A stretch of 20,542 nucleotides of DNA from Desulfurococcales archaeon (GTDB lineage Archaea; Thermoproteota; Thermoprotei_A; CAZTBM01; SZUA-1508). Below the pieces are notes generated by a model that was not told where the DNA came from, searched no databases, and saw only the letters and a program-made list of their open reading frames with translations. Of this stretch, positions 1 through 6,888 are shown piece after piece (the first letter of the stretch is position 1; every line of letters starts with the position of its first letter). Both the position numbers and the translations under genes were made by a program. The stretch is from contig DQVH01000031.1 in the NCBI GenBank assembly GCA_015661855.1, forward strand, positions 1 to 20,542, given 5' to 3'.

Positions 1-834
1 CATTAACTCAGCCATGTGAATAGTTTTACCACCTGGAGCAGCACACATATCAATAACTTTCTCTCCAGGTTTTGGATTAAGAATTATTGATGCTAGTGCT
101 GCTGCTTCCTCTTGAATAACAAACTTTCCCTCTCTATACAGTTTAGAGCCGTCAAAATCATAGGGTCCCTTGAATTTCAGAATAGTTGGTACCACTGAGC
201 TAACCTTAACCTCCTTCCCTTCACGCTCTAACTCTTCAATAACCTCATTAACTGTAGCTTTTAATGTGTTAACCCTAATACTTATTAATGGTCTCCTATT
301 TAACGCTTCAAATAGTTTTTTAGACTCCTTTTCGCCAAGGAGTTTTCTCATTTTCTCAATAAACCATGCTGGTAGAAAGTATTGGAGCTCCAATTTTTCC
401 ACTTCATTTCTCGGTTGATATTTATATTCTAGTAGTTTACTTATAAGTCTCCAATAGTACATACCCACATAAGGGTGTGTTTTATCAGAGAGGAATTTTG
501 CTACACTACTCTTAACTTCATCTAAGTTAGAATGTTTGATAAGCCTCCTTTTAAAAACGAAGAACTCTATAGTAACTCTAAGTGAAGCTCTTAACCATGG
601 ATCGAGAATGTATGGTGATGGAGAGTTAGTTACTTCAGATATTATCTTATCTATTATACCTTGCCTCTTCATAATATCATAGTATAGAGCTGTTAAAAAC
701 CTATCACGAGGACTTCCTAAAATACCATACCTTTTAAATACAATTCGTTTAGCGTATTGACTAGGCTTAACCTCTTCAGCTAACTTAACAGTTTCAGTTA
801 GTATCAGCCAATCCCTAATACTTACTCGTGACAT
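1..834 (-). CDS. NusB-domain/NSUN-type RNA (cytosine-C5)-methyltransferase, 3' part outside window
   Basis: SAM-dependent m5C methyltransferase of the RsmB/NOP2/Sun family, acting on rRNA or tRNA. It is read from the minus strand, starts at the ATG at 834-832 and stays open to base 1, so 278 codons are visible and the C-terminus is missing. Residues about 1-140 form a helical NusB-like region. Residues about 150-240 look like the ferredoxin-like N1 part of the family (ends ..RPLISIRVNTLK..). The SAM-binding motif I, DMCAAPGGKT, lies at about residues 264-273, just before the window edge. The two catalytic cysteines of the family would be beyond the edge, so activity cannot be judged. The rRNA-versus-tRNA target is not decidable here. 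The fold call is firm. Confidence 0.9.
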   Translation of the reverse strand, partial: MSRVSIRDWLILTETVKLAEEVKPSQYAKRIVFKRYGILGSPRDRFLTALYYDIMKRQGIIDKIISEVTNSPSPYILDPWLRASLRVTIEFFVFKRRLIKHSNLDEVKSSVAKFLSDKTHPYVGMYYWRLISKLLEYKYQPRNEVEKLELQYFLPAWFIEKMRKLLGEKESKKLFEALNRRPLISIRVNTLKATVNEVIEELEREGKEVKVSSVVPTILKFKGPYDFDGSKLYREGKFVIQEEAAALASIILNPKPGEKVIDMCAAPGGKTIHMAELM

Positions 835-964
835 TACACTTTAAACCCCACTCACTATACTGTAGTAGTCTTAACCCCTAATTTTAACAATCTACGGTAA
901 TAAGGTATTAAATTCTATAGTGATTACATGACTATACCCTAAAACTCTAGACTATGGAGAATAG

Positions 965-1022
965 AAGTTCAGAAAGGGCGTCTCACATCACACCTCAGTA
1001 AATTGGTCGGTTCATCACCTAG
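965..1022 (-). ncRNA. C/D box 2'-O-methylation guide sRNA
   Basis: Read on the minus strand, all four boxes occur in order with archaeal spacing: box C GTGATGA (1018-1012), 13-nt guide ACCGACCAATTTA (1011-999), box D' CTGA (998-995), 3-nt spacer, box C' GTGATGT (991-985, one mismatch to consensus), 12-nt guide GAGACGCCCTTT (984-973), box D CTGA (972-969). Such RNAs assemble with L7Ae, Nop5 and fibrillarin, which methylates the target nucleotide paired to the fifth base upstream of D or D'. That predicts targets containing UAAAUUGGUCGGU (methyl on the fifth base, U) and AAAGGGCGUCUC (methyl on the fifth base, G). I could not assign these to a known rRNA or tRNA site. A TATA-like CTTATTAG (about 1043-1050) lies about 25 nt upstream of the 5' end. 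The outer ends are approximate. Confidence 0.82.
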
Positions 1023-1070
1023 AAAGTATAGGTGTGTAAGACCTAATAAGTGTAGTGGAAGTTTAAACAC

Positions 1071-1082
1071 ATAAATTTAAAC
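1071..1082 (+). promoter_or_regulatory. Candidate TATA box for the 1140 radical SAM gene
   Basis: ATAAATTTAAAC lies about 60 nt before the ATG at 1140, which would give a transcript with a leader of roughly 35 nt. Assigned by sequence similarity and distance only. Confidence 0.4.
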
Positions 1083-1139
1083 TGGAGTATTGAGTAGAAT
1101 GTTAGGGTTACAACTCACACTAACTAGGTATATTGGGTT

Positions 1140-1931
1140 ATGGAATATCCTAGAATGTTATCTAAAGGGTTTAAACCCTTCGATCCACTCTGGCTTGCTA
1201 AAGTAACCGAAGAGATAGTATGTAATGGTGACTCTAGAAAATATACATCATTCTATGCTACAGGTGTTTATGGTGGTATTGCTACAGGTTACGCTGTTGG
1301 ATGCTGTCTTAGATGCTTCTTCTGTTGGAGTAATTGGAGTAGGGATTTCCCTGAACTCTACGGTAAATTCTATTCAGCGGAAGATGCATATAAGAACATT
1401 GCTAAAGCAGCACGTATATGGAATGTTAAAAGAGCTAGAATTAGTGGTTGCGAGCCAACATTGTGTAGAGATCATCTAGTTAAATTACTTGAGTATTTTG
1501 AGAGAGATAATAGGATAGAATTATTCATACTTGAAACTAATGGTATAATGTTTGGTACAAGTAAAAACTATGTAAAAGAAATTTCACAATTTGAGAAGGT
1601 ACATGTTAGAGTAAGTTTGAAAGCTGGATATGCTAAAGCATTTACTGCTAGAACTGGTGCGGTTCAGGAAGCATTTACTATACCATTTGAGGCAATAAAA
1701 AATCTATTAAAATACAATGTTAGATTCCATGTAGCCGCTATGACGGATCCCAGAATTATGCCTAAAGATGAAAGAGTAGAACTTATCAAGAAACTCATAG
1801 ATATAAATGAGGTAGTAGCTGCTAATTTAGAGGAGGAAATATGCGATCCATACGATACAACAATAGTGAGAATGTACATTTACGGAATAGATCCAGTAGC
1901 AATATTCAAGAGAAAACCAGAATTACACTAA
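1140..1931 (+). CDS. Radical SAM protein, unassigned subfamily
   Basis: A 263-residue protein with the radical SAM [4Fe-4S] motif CX3CX2C in the string GCCLRCFFCW (around residue 55). A GCEPTL segment matches the GGE/GEP strand that contacts SAM. The barrel continues through ETNGIMFG and HVRVSLKAG, typical of the MoaA/PFL-activase-like half of the superfamily. It ends at about the end of the core barrel and has no auxiliary cysteine cluster. I do not recognise its substrate. The ATG has no clear ribosome-binding site; an upstream AT-rich box suggests a promoter with a leader. It is followed within 5 nt by a small ORF. It reads in the opposite direction to the NSUN gene and the sRNA, so it belongs to its own transcription unit. 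Confidence 0.85.
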   Translation: MEYPRMLSKGFKPFDPLWLAKVTEEIVCNGDSRKYTSFYATGVYGGIATGYAVGCCLRCFFCWSNWSRDFPELYGKFYSAEDAYKNIAKAARIWNVKRARISGCEPTLCRDHLVKLLEYFERDNRIELFILETNGIMFGTSKNYVKEISQFEKVHVRVSLKAGYAKAFTARTGAVQEAFTIPFEAIKNLLKYNVRFHVAAMTDPRIMPKDERVELIKKLIDINEVVAANLEEEICDPYDTTIVRMYIYGIDPVAIFKRKPELH

Positions 1932-1936
1932 TAATA

Positions 1937-2149
1937 ATGGAGATAGCCGATATTGAGGGTGAAGACTATAACTTAAAGGATATGATACCAGAAAGCCTTA
2001 AACAACACCTTAAAAAATCAATTAAGGAGTTAATTGATTATCCACCAAGAATTATACTATCAAAACTCTACTACGATAGTGAGTGGCGTAATGCAGTTAT
2101 AAAGGCAGCTAAAATATACATTACCAAAGCATATAACATTAACAAATAG
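1937..2149 (+). CDS. Small hypothetical protein downstream of radical SAM gene
   Basis: A possible 70-residue Lys/Glu/Ile-rich protein beginning MEIADIEGEDYNLKD and ending KAYNINK. The ATG at 1937 follows three tandem TAA codons that end the radical SAM gene, so translational coupling is plausible. The same frame is open further upstream to an ATG at 1841, which has a strong GGAGG just before it, but that extension overlaps about 90 nt of the radical SAM gene in another frame and encodes low-complexity residues. The predicted helices and codon use look protein-like. I recognise no family. It could be an accessory or leader-type partner of the radical SAM enzyme, a C-terminal piece separated by a frameshift, or a spurious ORF. 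Confidence 0.45.
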   Translation: MEIADIEGEDYNLKDMIPESLKQHLKKSIKELIDYPPRIILSKLYYDSEWRNAVIKAAKIYITKAYNINK

Positions 2150-2283
2150 TTTAAAGCTTATAAGCAGGTAGTCTTAACAAGATTCACATTTAACTCTACT
2201 ATATCAATATGGGTAAGTCATCCTCTATCACATAGTTGAATGTAAGTGAAGAGGTAGAAACATTACATGTTATGTTAGGTATG

Positions 2284-2362
2284 TGGTGCGGCGGCCGGGA
2301 TTTGAACCCGGGATCACCGGCTTGGGGGGCCGGGGTCCTAGTCCAGGCTAGACGACCGCCGC
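2284..2362 (-). tRNA. tRNA-Gly (anticodon CCC), CCA encoded
   Basis: On the minus strand the cloverleaf is complete: acceptor GCGGCGG/CCGCCGC, D stem GTCT with loop containing GG, anticodon stem CCGGC/GCCGG, seven-base loop CCCCCAA, T arm CCGGG-TTCAAAT-CCCGG, discriminator A and genomically encoded CCA (2286-2284). The anticodon CCC is at 2326-2324. There is no intron. Position 33 is C where nearly all tRNAs have U. AT-rich sequence about 35-45 nt upstream (around 2396-2408) could be the TATA element. The identity as glycine also fits the sequence similarity of the body to archaeal tRNA-Gly. Confidence 0.95.
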
Positions 2363-2506
2363 TCTAGAGTCCAACTTTACTTTACATTTTACGCCTTTTT
2401 ATTATTTGCTTTAATCGGTATGGTACTGTAGGATGGTTAATCATGGTAGGGTAGGAATTAGGGGGTGTGAAAAATTGTTTTGATGTAATATTGTTTATGT
2501 CTTTCC

Positions 2507-2728
2507 TTAAGATACTTTAGCTTTTCCTTCCTCTGTAATCTTATATTTTCCTTTCTCTATCCTCTCTACTAACCCCATTTTTGTGAGTTTTCTCATTTTT
2601 GCTGCAATCTTCCTAACATTTATTCCTGTTTTCTCACTTATCTCTTTACATGTTATTTCGGCTTCAGCTTCACTAATAGCTTTCAGTATTTTTATATCTA
2701 CTTCGTCAAGAGTAGGTGCCTTGGGCAT
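2507..2728 (-). CDS. Stand-alone winged-helix DNA-binding protein
   Basis: A 73-residue, one-domain winged helix-turn-helix protein, probably a small transcription factor. Helices 1-3 run over residues about 7-50 (VDIKILKAISEAEA; CKEISEKTGINVRKIAAKMRKLTKMGLV), and the beta wing is ERIEKGKYKITEEGKAKV. A TTG at 2758 would add ten residues, but I chose the ATG at 2728. GGAGG sits six bases before it, and the TATA box at about 2780-2788 places the transcript start near 2755, at or inside that extension. There is no ligand-binding or dimerisation domain. It lies alone, convergent with nothing obvious, between the tRNA and proC. The target is unknown; autoregulation or action on the divergent proC promoter is possible but is inference. 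Confidence 0.85.
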   Translation of the reverse strand: MPKAPTLDEVDIKILKAISEAEAEITCKEISEKTGINVRKIAAKMRKLTKMGLVERIEKGKYKITEEGKAKVS

Positions 2729-2778
2729 AGAATGCCTCCTCCGCACGTACTTCTTCAAAGTTAGGAGTATTAGTGCAA

Positions 2779-2788
2779 ATTTTATAAA
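2779..2788 (-). promoter_or_regulatory. TATA box of the winged-helix gene
   Basis: On the minus strand the sequence reads CCTTTATAAAATT. It is about 52-60 nt before the chosen ATG and leaves room for the transcribed GGAGG ribosome-binding site. Confidence 0.6.
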
Positions 2789-2896
2789 GGTATCCTATTG
2801 CTAGGTAAATATCTAATGAAATAGGTGATTATGAGCTCCTAATCAACTTAGAAATTTCAATTTGATGGAGGCTTCACTGTTACTACAATGATAAAG

Positions 2897-2904
2897 TTTA
2901 TATT
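2897..2904 (+). promoter_or_regulatory. TATA box of proC
   Basis: TTTATATT lies about 35-42 nt before the TTG at 2939. A start of transcription near 2925 would leave a short leader with GAGGTG (2931-2936) as ribosome-binding site. This fixes the intended translation start close to 2939, which is why the frame problem of proC is notable. Confidence 0.55.
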
Positions 2905-2938
2905 GAGTTTAACAACTCATATGACTGGTTGAGGTGTT

Positions 2939-3821
2939 TTGATTCCAGAAAACCAATTTAACTATATCAGTTATTGGTGCTGGTAAAATAGGGTCTACTA
3001 TAATTAAAGCATTAAGAAAAGAGAAGCCATATTGGACCGTAATTGGTACTGGAAGAAGCGAGGAAACTCTAGCTAAAATCAGAGGGCTCGGTGCTATAGC
3101 AACAAGGGATAATAAGGATGCATGTAGAAGAGCAGACGTCATCATATTATCTGTTAAGCCGTATCATCTACCCATAGTTATTAATGATATTAGGGATGTT
3201 GTCAATGGTAAAACTATTCTATCTGTTATCGCTGGAGTTAAAACACGTCTTATCGAGGAAGCTCTACCTGGAGCTAGAGTTATAAGGGCTATGCCCAACA
3301 TTAATGCTATAGTTAAGTCATCTATAACAGCATTATCTGCAGGTAAAACAGCAAGTAGTAAAGATAAAGCTATTGCAGAAGAGGTATTCCGTACTATAGG
3401 CGATACTATTTGGATACCTGAGGAGTATATGGACGCCTTTACAGCTCTCATAGGAAGCGGCCCTGGAATTATAGCTGAACTTATTGATGCTTTAGTGTTA
3501 GGTGCTGTTGCTACAGGTATGCCTAGAGAGTTAGCATATAGAGCTACGTTAAAGCTACTTGAGGGAACTATTAAAACTCTAGAGAGGACAGGATGGCATC
3601 CAGCAATACTAAGGGATATTGTTGCAACACCTGCAGGAACAACAATCAAAGGAATTTACGTTATGGAGTTAAGAGCGGTAAAAGCAGCATTAATGGAGAC
3701 TATTCAGCAAGCAACTAAAAGATCTATAGAGTTGGGCTTAGAAATATCAAAATGGCTAGATAGACATATTAATAGTAAAGCTGAAATACAATACCGAGAA
3801 CATTCTGTCCAACACTACTAA
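2939..3821 (+). pseudogene. proC: Pyrroline-5-carboxylate reductase with an apparent one-base frame disruption
   Basis: NAD(P)H-dependent reduction of pyrroline-5-carboxylate to proline. The Rossmann start VIGAGKIGSTI and the rest run in one frame from 2943 to 3821, including ILSVIAGV, RAMPN and the C-terminal signature region ALIGSGPGIIAEL..GMPRELA and TPAGTTIKGI. In that frame the codon at 2940-2942 is TGA, and there is no ATG, GTG or TTG until the internal ATG at 3291, which would discard the nucleotide-binding domain. A TTG at 2939, two bases after GAGGTG and downstream of a TATA box, is in another frame. Deleting one A from AAAA (2949-2952) joins them as MIPETNLTISVIGAGKIG. This may be a real mutation, a sequence error, a programmed shift, or an ATA start at 2964. 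The rest looks intact, so a functional gene remains possible. Confidence 0.85.
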
Positions 3822-3840
3822 CTAATTTATTTTTATTAAC
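3822..3840 (+). terminator. T-rich terminator of proC
   Basis: Immediately after the proC stop the coding strand reads TTTATTTTTATT, the U-rich tract expected for archaeal intrinsic termination. It lies in the 27-bp gap between the convergent proC and dcd. Confidence 0.45.
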
Positions 3841-3848
3841 AGTTAGCC

Positions 3849-4592
3849 TCAATCCATTAATTTAGGTATGACTATACCCCTCTGCCCTTGATATTTACCC
3901 CTATAGGGTTTAGCTGTTTGTGATGTAAGTTTTGAGAATACTACGTGAATAAACCTCTGTCCCTTATGGAGTTTTATTGGGAAATTACTCCCCAATAACT
4001 CGATTGTAATTTGTCCTTCAAAGCCTGCATCAATTATTGTTGGTGGCAGCGTTAGCCCTAAACGTGCAAAAGTGCTTCTCAAATTCACAAAACCCATTAT
4101 GTCAGGTGGTAGCTTAATATACTCAAGTGTTGTAAGAAGTACTCTCTCATGAGGGTATATCATGAATGAATCGCCTCTCTCCCTAACATATAGAACGCTT
4201 ATATCATGTGGATTCTTTGTATCAAGTATTCCATTAGTCTTACTATACCACCTACCGAAATCCGTTAATATTATTCTACCAGAATCATCTATAGTAACGA
4301 TTTGCTCCTCCAAAATGTCATTAATTATCTGTCTAACCTTATTCACCTTAATACCAAGTTTTAAAGCGAGCTCAGTTATAGTTAAAGGTTTACTATCTAG
4401 ATAATTTAGAATCCTCTTTATTATTGGACCATTCTCTCTAGCATGTAATGGTTTCACGTATCTCAATCTCACTATTTCATCTCCTAACCTTAAGTCTAAA
4501 CCATTCTCTCTAATAATCTCATTATCAAACGGCTCTATAACTATCCTACCCTCTCTAATGTAATTTCTTAAATCGAAATCACTAAGAATCAA
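3849..4592 (-). CDS. dcd: dCTP deaminase family protein with inserted winged-helix domain
   Basis: Deamination of dCTP to dUTP, first step toward dTTP; some archaeal members also hydrolyse dUTP. The TTG start gives the family's usual MILSDFDLR. Residues 31-39 hold GLDLRLGD. The catalytic set is visible as S173 and R177 in LRSTFARLGL, D188 in DAGFEG and E198 in ITIEL, matching S111, R115 and E138 of the E. coli enzyme. The protein has 247 residues against roughly 160-200 usually. The excess is residues about 53-120, which read as a winged helix (GPIIKRILNYLDSKPL, ITELALKLGIKVNKVRQIINDIL, EEQIVTIDDSGRIILTDFG). The insert sits between the first strands and the core (resuming at SVLYVRERGDSFMI), where relatives have a short surface loop. 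It may sense DNA or act in self-regulation; that is inference. The enzyme core appears complete. Confidence 0.88.
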   Translation of the reverse strand: MILSDFDLRNYIREGRIVIEPFDNEIIRENGLDLRLGDEIVRLRYVKPLHARENGPIIKRILNYLDSKPLTITELALKLGIKVNKVRQIINDILEEQIVTIDDSGRIILTDFGRWYSKTNGILDTKNPHDISVLYVRERGDSFMIYPHERVLLTTLEYIKLPPDIMGFVNLRSTFARLGLTLPPTIIDAGFEGQITIELLGSNFPIKLHKGQRFIHVVFSKLTSQTAKPYRGKYQGQRGIVIPKLMD

Positions 4593-4629
4593 AGTACTAC
4601 ACCCTACCCTACACTAGCTTCTAGCTACC

Positions 4630-4640
4630 TTTAAATATAT
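4630..4640 (-). promoter_or_regulatory. TATA box of dcd
   Basis: ATATATTTAAA on the minus strand lies about 40-48 nt before the TTG start of dcd. The leader contains the repeated motif GTAGGGTAGGGTGTAG (about 4599-4614), which I cannot interpret. Confidence 0.5.
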
Positions 4641-4672
4641 TTTAAGAGTTTTTAAGAAGTAAAATGTAAAGT

Positions 4673-6829
4673 TCAAAAGATAAGATATAAAGTTGTTAAT
4701 GATAGTATGTAGTATACTATTAATGATATTAAGTAAGCAACGGTGATAATGTAAACTGTTATTCCTAATGTGAATTTTACACTTCTACTCTCCATGTATA
4801 TTACTGCTAGTGTTGCAAGACATGGAACATAGAGTGTCATAAATACTAGTAAACTATAAGTTTGAACACGTGTTAAACCTAAAGCCAATAATGCTTCATC
4901 TACATCTATATCTCCTCCTTCAAGTAGCACTATAGTTTCTACAAGACACTCTTTAGCTATAAATCCGTTTATTAGTGCATAAGCTACCTTCCATGAAGTT
5001 TCAGGGTTAATGTGGAATGGTGTTAGGAATGGGGATAGCAGTCTACCGAAAATTGCACCATAACTTTGTGATATATCGTCAACTGGACCTGTAGGTCCAT
5101 AGTTAATCATAAACCATGTTAGTACACTTACTAGAAAGATTATCGTTCCAGCCTTCTTTAGGAAATGTTTACTATAACTCCATGTAAGCCACCATACAAC
5201 TTTAAGTGAGGGCTTATGTATTGGTGGTAGCTCTAATATTAATTCTGGTTTCTCCTTTTTTCTAAAAATTACTCTTCGTATAAAGAGAGCGGTGGTTAAT
5301 GTTACTAGGAATGCCATTAAGTATATCGATATAACTGCAGCAGCTTGATATAGGGGTATCTTAAAGTATGTTGTAACAAACGCTAGAATAACTACTAGTC
5401 TTGCTTGACATGGAACAAATGATGCTGAACCTATTATACTCATTCTCTCCTCTTCCTCTATTGATGTACGAGAGGCTAGAATACCCGGGGTATTACACCC
5501 TATACTTATCAGGTATGGGTAGATTGCTCTACCAGTTAACCCGAACTTTACAAATATGTTGTTGAATGCTACTGCTATTCTTGGTGCAATACCGCTATCC
5601 TCAAGTACTGCTAGAAAGAATGAAACAAACATTATTAATGGTAGGAACGTTAAGACTGCACCAATACCAGCTATAATACCATCAGTTATTAAAGATATTA
5701 TCCATGGTGCTACATTTTGTGCTTCAAGAAGCATTGAGATTGATGAGCTTATAATCTCGAATGTTAATTCTACAAGACCAGCTAAACTATATGCTTCAAC
5801 GAATTCTGCTAACTCAGTAAAGCCGAGTAGGTCAAACAATACGTTTACTGGAAAGCCGGTATTAACTGTAAATATGATAAGGAACATTAGGAAAAGTAGA
5901 AGCAGACTAGCTATAGGGCCCAATACTGTATGTTGGAATATTCTTTCTAACTGATCAACTACTGCTTTCCCTAATAGTTTTAATAGCTCAGATACACTTA
6001 CCTGCTCACCTGCTGCTCTTACAACAGTCTCTTTAACTATACTATCTACATAGTTAAATCTTGAAGTTATTGCTATCTCACTTGGATCCTTACCAGTACT
6101 ACGTTTTATAGAGTCTCTTATTTTCCTCACTTCATCTAGGATATCTTTTTCACCAGCTTTCTCCATTAACTCTTCAAGTCTACTATCACCTTCAAGTAGT
6201 CTTACAGCTGCCCATCTACTAGGATACTTACTTAACGCCTTAGATTTCGTAATGTACGATTCAACCTCCTTTATGAATGGTTCTAGCCCATTATAATCTA
6301 CTACTAATGTATTGCTTCTACCCTTCTTACCTGATGCAACATCAATTATAGCATTTAGTAGCTCCCTTATACCATAACCTTTAATGGCTGAAACAGGTAT
6401 AACAGGAACTTTAAGTATAGACTCAAGCTTATCTACGTAAATGTGAACTCCATGTTTATGTGTAAGATCACTCTTAGTTAACGCTACTACAACTTTAGGT
6501 GTTAACTCAAGTATCTGTATTGGTAAGTATAGTGTCCTTTCGGGAGCTGTAGAGTCAGCTAAAACTAAAACAACATCAGGTTCTCCATGGACAATAAACT
6601 CTCTAGCTATTAACTCCTCCATTGTTGAAGCAGAAATACCATAAGCTCCAGGTAGATCTACAAACTTAATTACCTTACCTCTATACTTCTTAACACCCTG
6701 CTTTAATTCAACAGTTACACCAGGCCAGTTAGCTACATGTACTGTTTTACCAGTAAGTACATTGAATAGTGTTGATTTACCAACATTAGGATTACCAGCA
6801 ACAGCTACAATTATCTCTTTCTTCTCCAT
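4673..6829 (-). CDS. feoB: Ferrous iron transporter FeoB
   Basis: Fe(II) importer of the cytoplasmic membrane with a cytosolic GTPase domain. The 718-residue protein has G1 GNPNVGKST (12-20), G2 region WPGVTVE (35-41), G3 DLPG (58-61), G4 TKSD (118-121) where most FeoB have N-x-x-D, and G5-like SAIKG (about 147). A helical GDI-like segment follows to about residue 300. The membrane domain then carries both family gate repeats, recognisable by GCNTPGILASRTS and GFIAKECLVE. The late segment ends YVPCLATLAVIYMESRS. There is no C-terminal FeoC-like domain. Its own TATA box and an iron box precede it, 59 nt downstream of feoA, so it can be transcribed separately from feoA. Length and motifs indicate a complete gene. 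Confidence 0.97.
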   Translation of the reverse strand: MEKKEIIVAVAGNPNVGKSTLFNVLTGKTVHVANWPGVTVELKQGVKKYRGKVIKFVDLPGAYGISASTMEELIAREFIVHGEPDVVLVLADSTAPERTLYLPIQILELTPKVVVALTKSDLTHKHGVHIYVDKLESILKVPVIPVSAIKGYGIRELLNAIIDVASGKKGRSNTLVVDYNGLEPFIKEVESYITKSKALSKYPSRWAAVRLLEGDSRLEELMEKAGEKDILDEVRKIRDSIKRSTGKDPSEIAITSRFNYVDSIVKETVVRAAGEQVSVSELLKLLGKAVVDQLERIFQHTVLGPIASLLLLFLMFLIIFTVNTGFPVNVLFDLLGFTELAEFVEAYSLAGLVELTFEIISSSISMLLEAQNVAPWIISLITDGIIAGIGAVLTFLPLIMFVSFFLAVLEDSGIAPRIAVAFNNIFVKFGLTGRAIYPYLISIGCNTPGILASRTSIEEEERMSIIGSASFVPCQARLVVILAFVTTYFKIPLYQAAAVISIYLMAFLVTLTTALFIRRVIFRKKEKPELILELPPIHKPSLKVVWWLTWSYSKHFLKKAGTIIFLVSVLTWFMINYGPTGPVDDISQSYGAIFGRLLSPFLTPFHINPETSWKVAYALINGFIAKECLVETIVLLEGGDIDVDEALLALGLTRVQTYSLLVFMTLYVPCLATLAVIYMESRSVKFTLGITVYIITVAYLISLIVYYILSLTTLYLIF

Positions 6830-6845
6830 ATTTTAACTACCATAG

Positions 6846-6864
6846 TTAGGTTAGGCTAACCTAA
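6846..6864. promoter_or_regulatory. DtxR/IdeR-type iron box (operator) of feoB
   Basis: TTAGGTTAGGCTAACCTAA is a perfect inverted repeat of 9-bp arms around one central base. The dyad extends to 11-bp arms over 6844-6866. It equals the consensus known for the Fe(II)-dependent repressors DtxR and IdeR. It lies directly downstream of the feoB TATA box (6867-6875) and 15 bp before the start codon, so a bound repressor would cover the transcription start. Repression of ferrous iron uptake when iron is plentiful follows from this; the regulator itself is not in the window. Confidence 0.88.
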
Positions 6865-6866
6865 CT

Positions 6867-6875
6867 TATAAAATT
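6867..6875 (-). promoter_or_regulatory. TATA box of feoB
   Basis: TTTTATAAG on the minus strand abuts the iron box. A transcript start about 25 nt downstream falls inside the operator dyad at about 6845. Confidence 0.65.
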
Positions 6876-6888
6876 TTTCCCTTTATCA

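Noticed and set aside
2200..2275. Possible second C/D box RNA on the minus strand (GTGATAG followed by ATGAC)
   Set aside because: No CTGA box at the right distance and box C is degenerate; not enough to call.
2940..2942. In-frame TGA in proC as selenocysteine or readthrough codon, with GTG 2934 as start
   Set aside because: It would give a two-residue lead before the TGA, there is no ribosome-binding site before that GTG, no selenocysteine insertion structure is evident, and the family has no Sec at this place. A one-base shift explains the data more simply.
3164..3649. 161-residue open frame on the minus strand
   Set aside because: It lies wholly inside proC on the opposite strand, has no recognisable domain, and its composition is that expected of an antisense shadow.
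3291..3821. proC as a 176-residue gene starting at the internal ATG
   Set aside because: The VIGAGKIG dinucleotide-binding part upstream is clearly in the same frame and conserved, and no promoter or ribosome-binding site precedes 3291.
5556..5954. 132-residue open frame on the plus strand
   Set aside because: Antisense to the membrane domain of feoB; no promoter or family signature.
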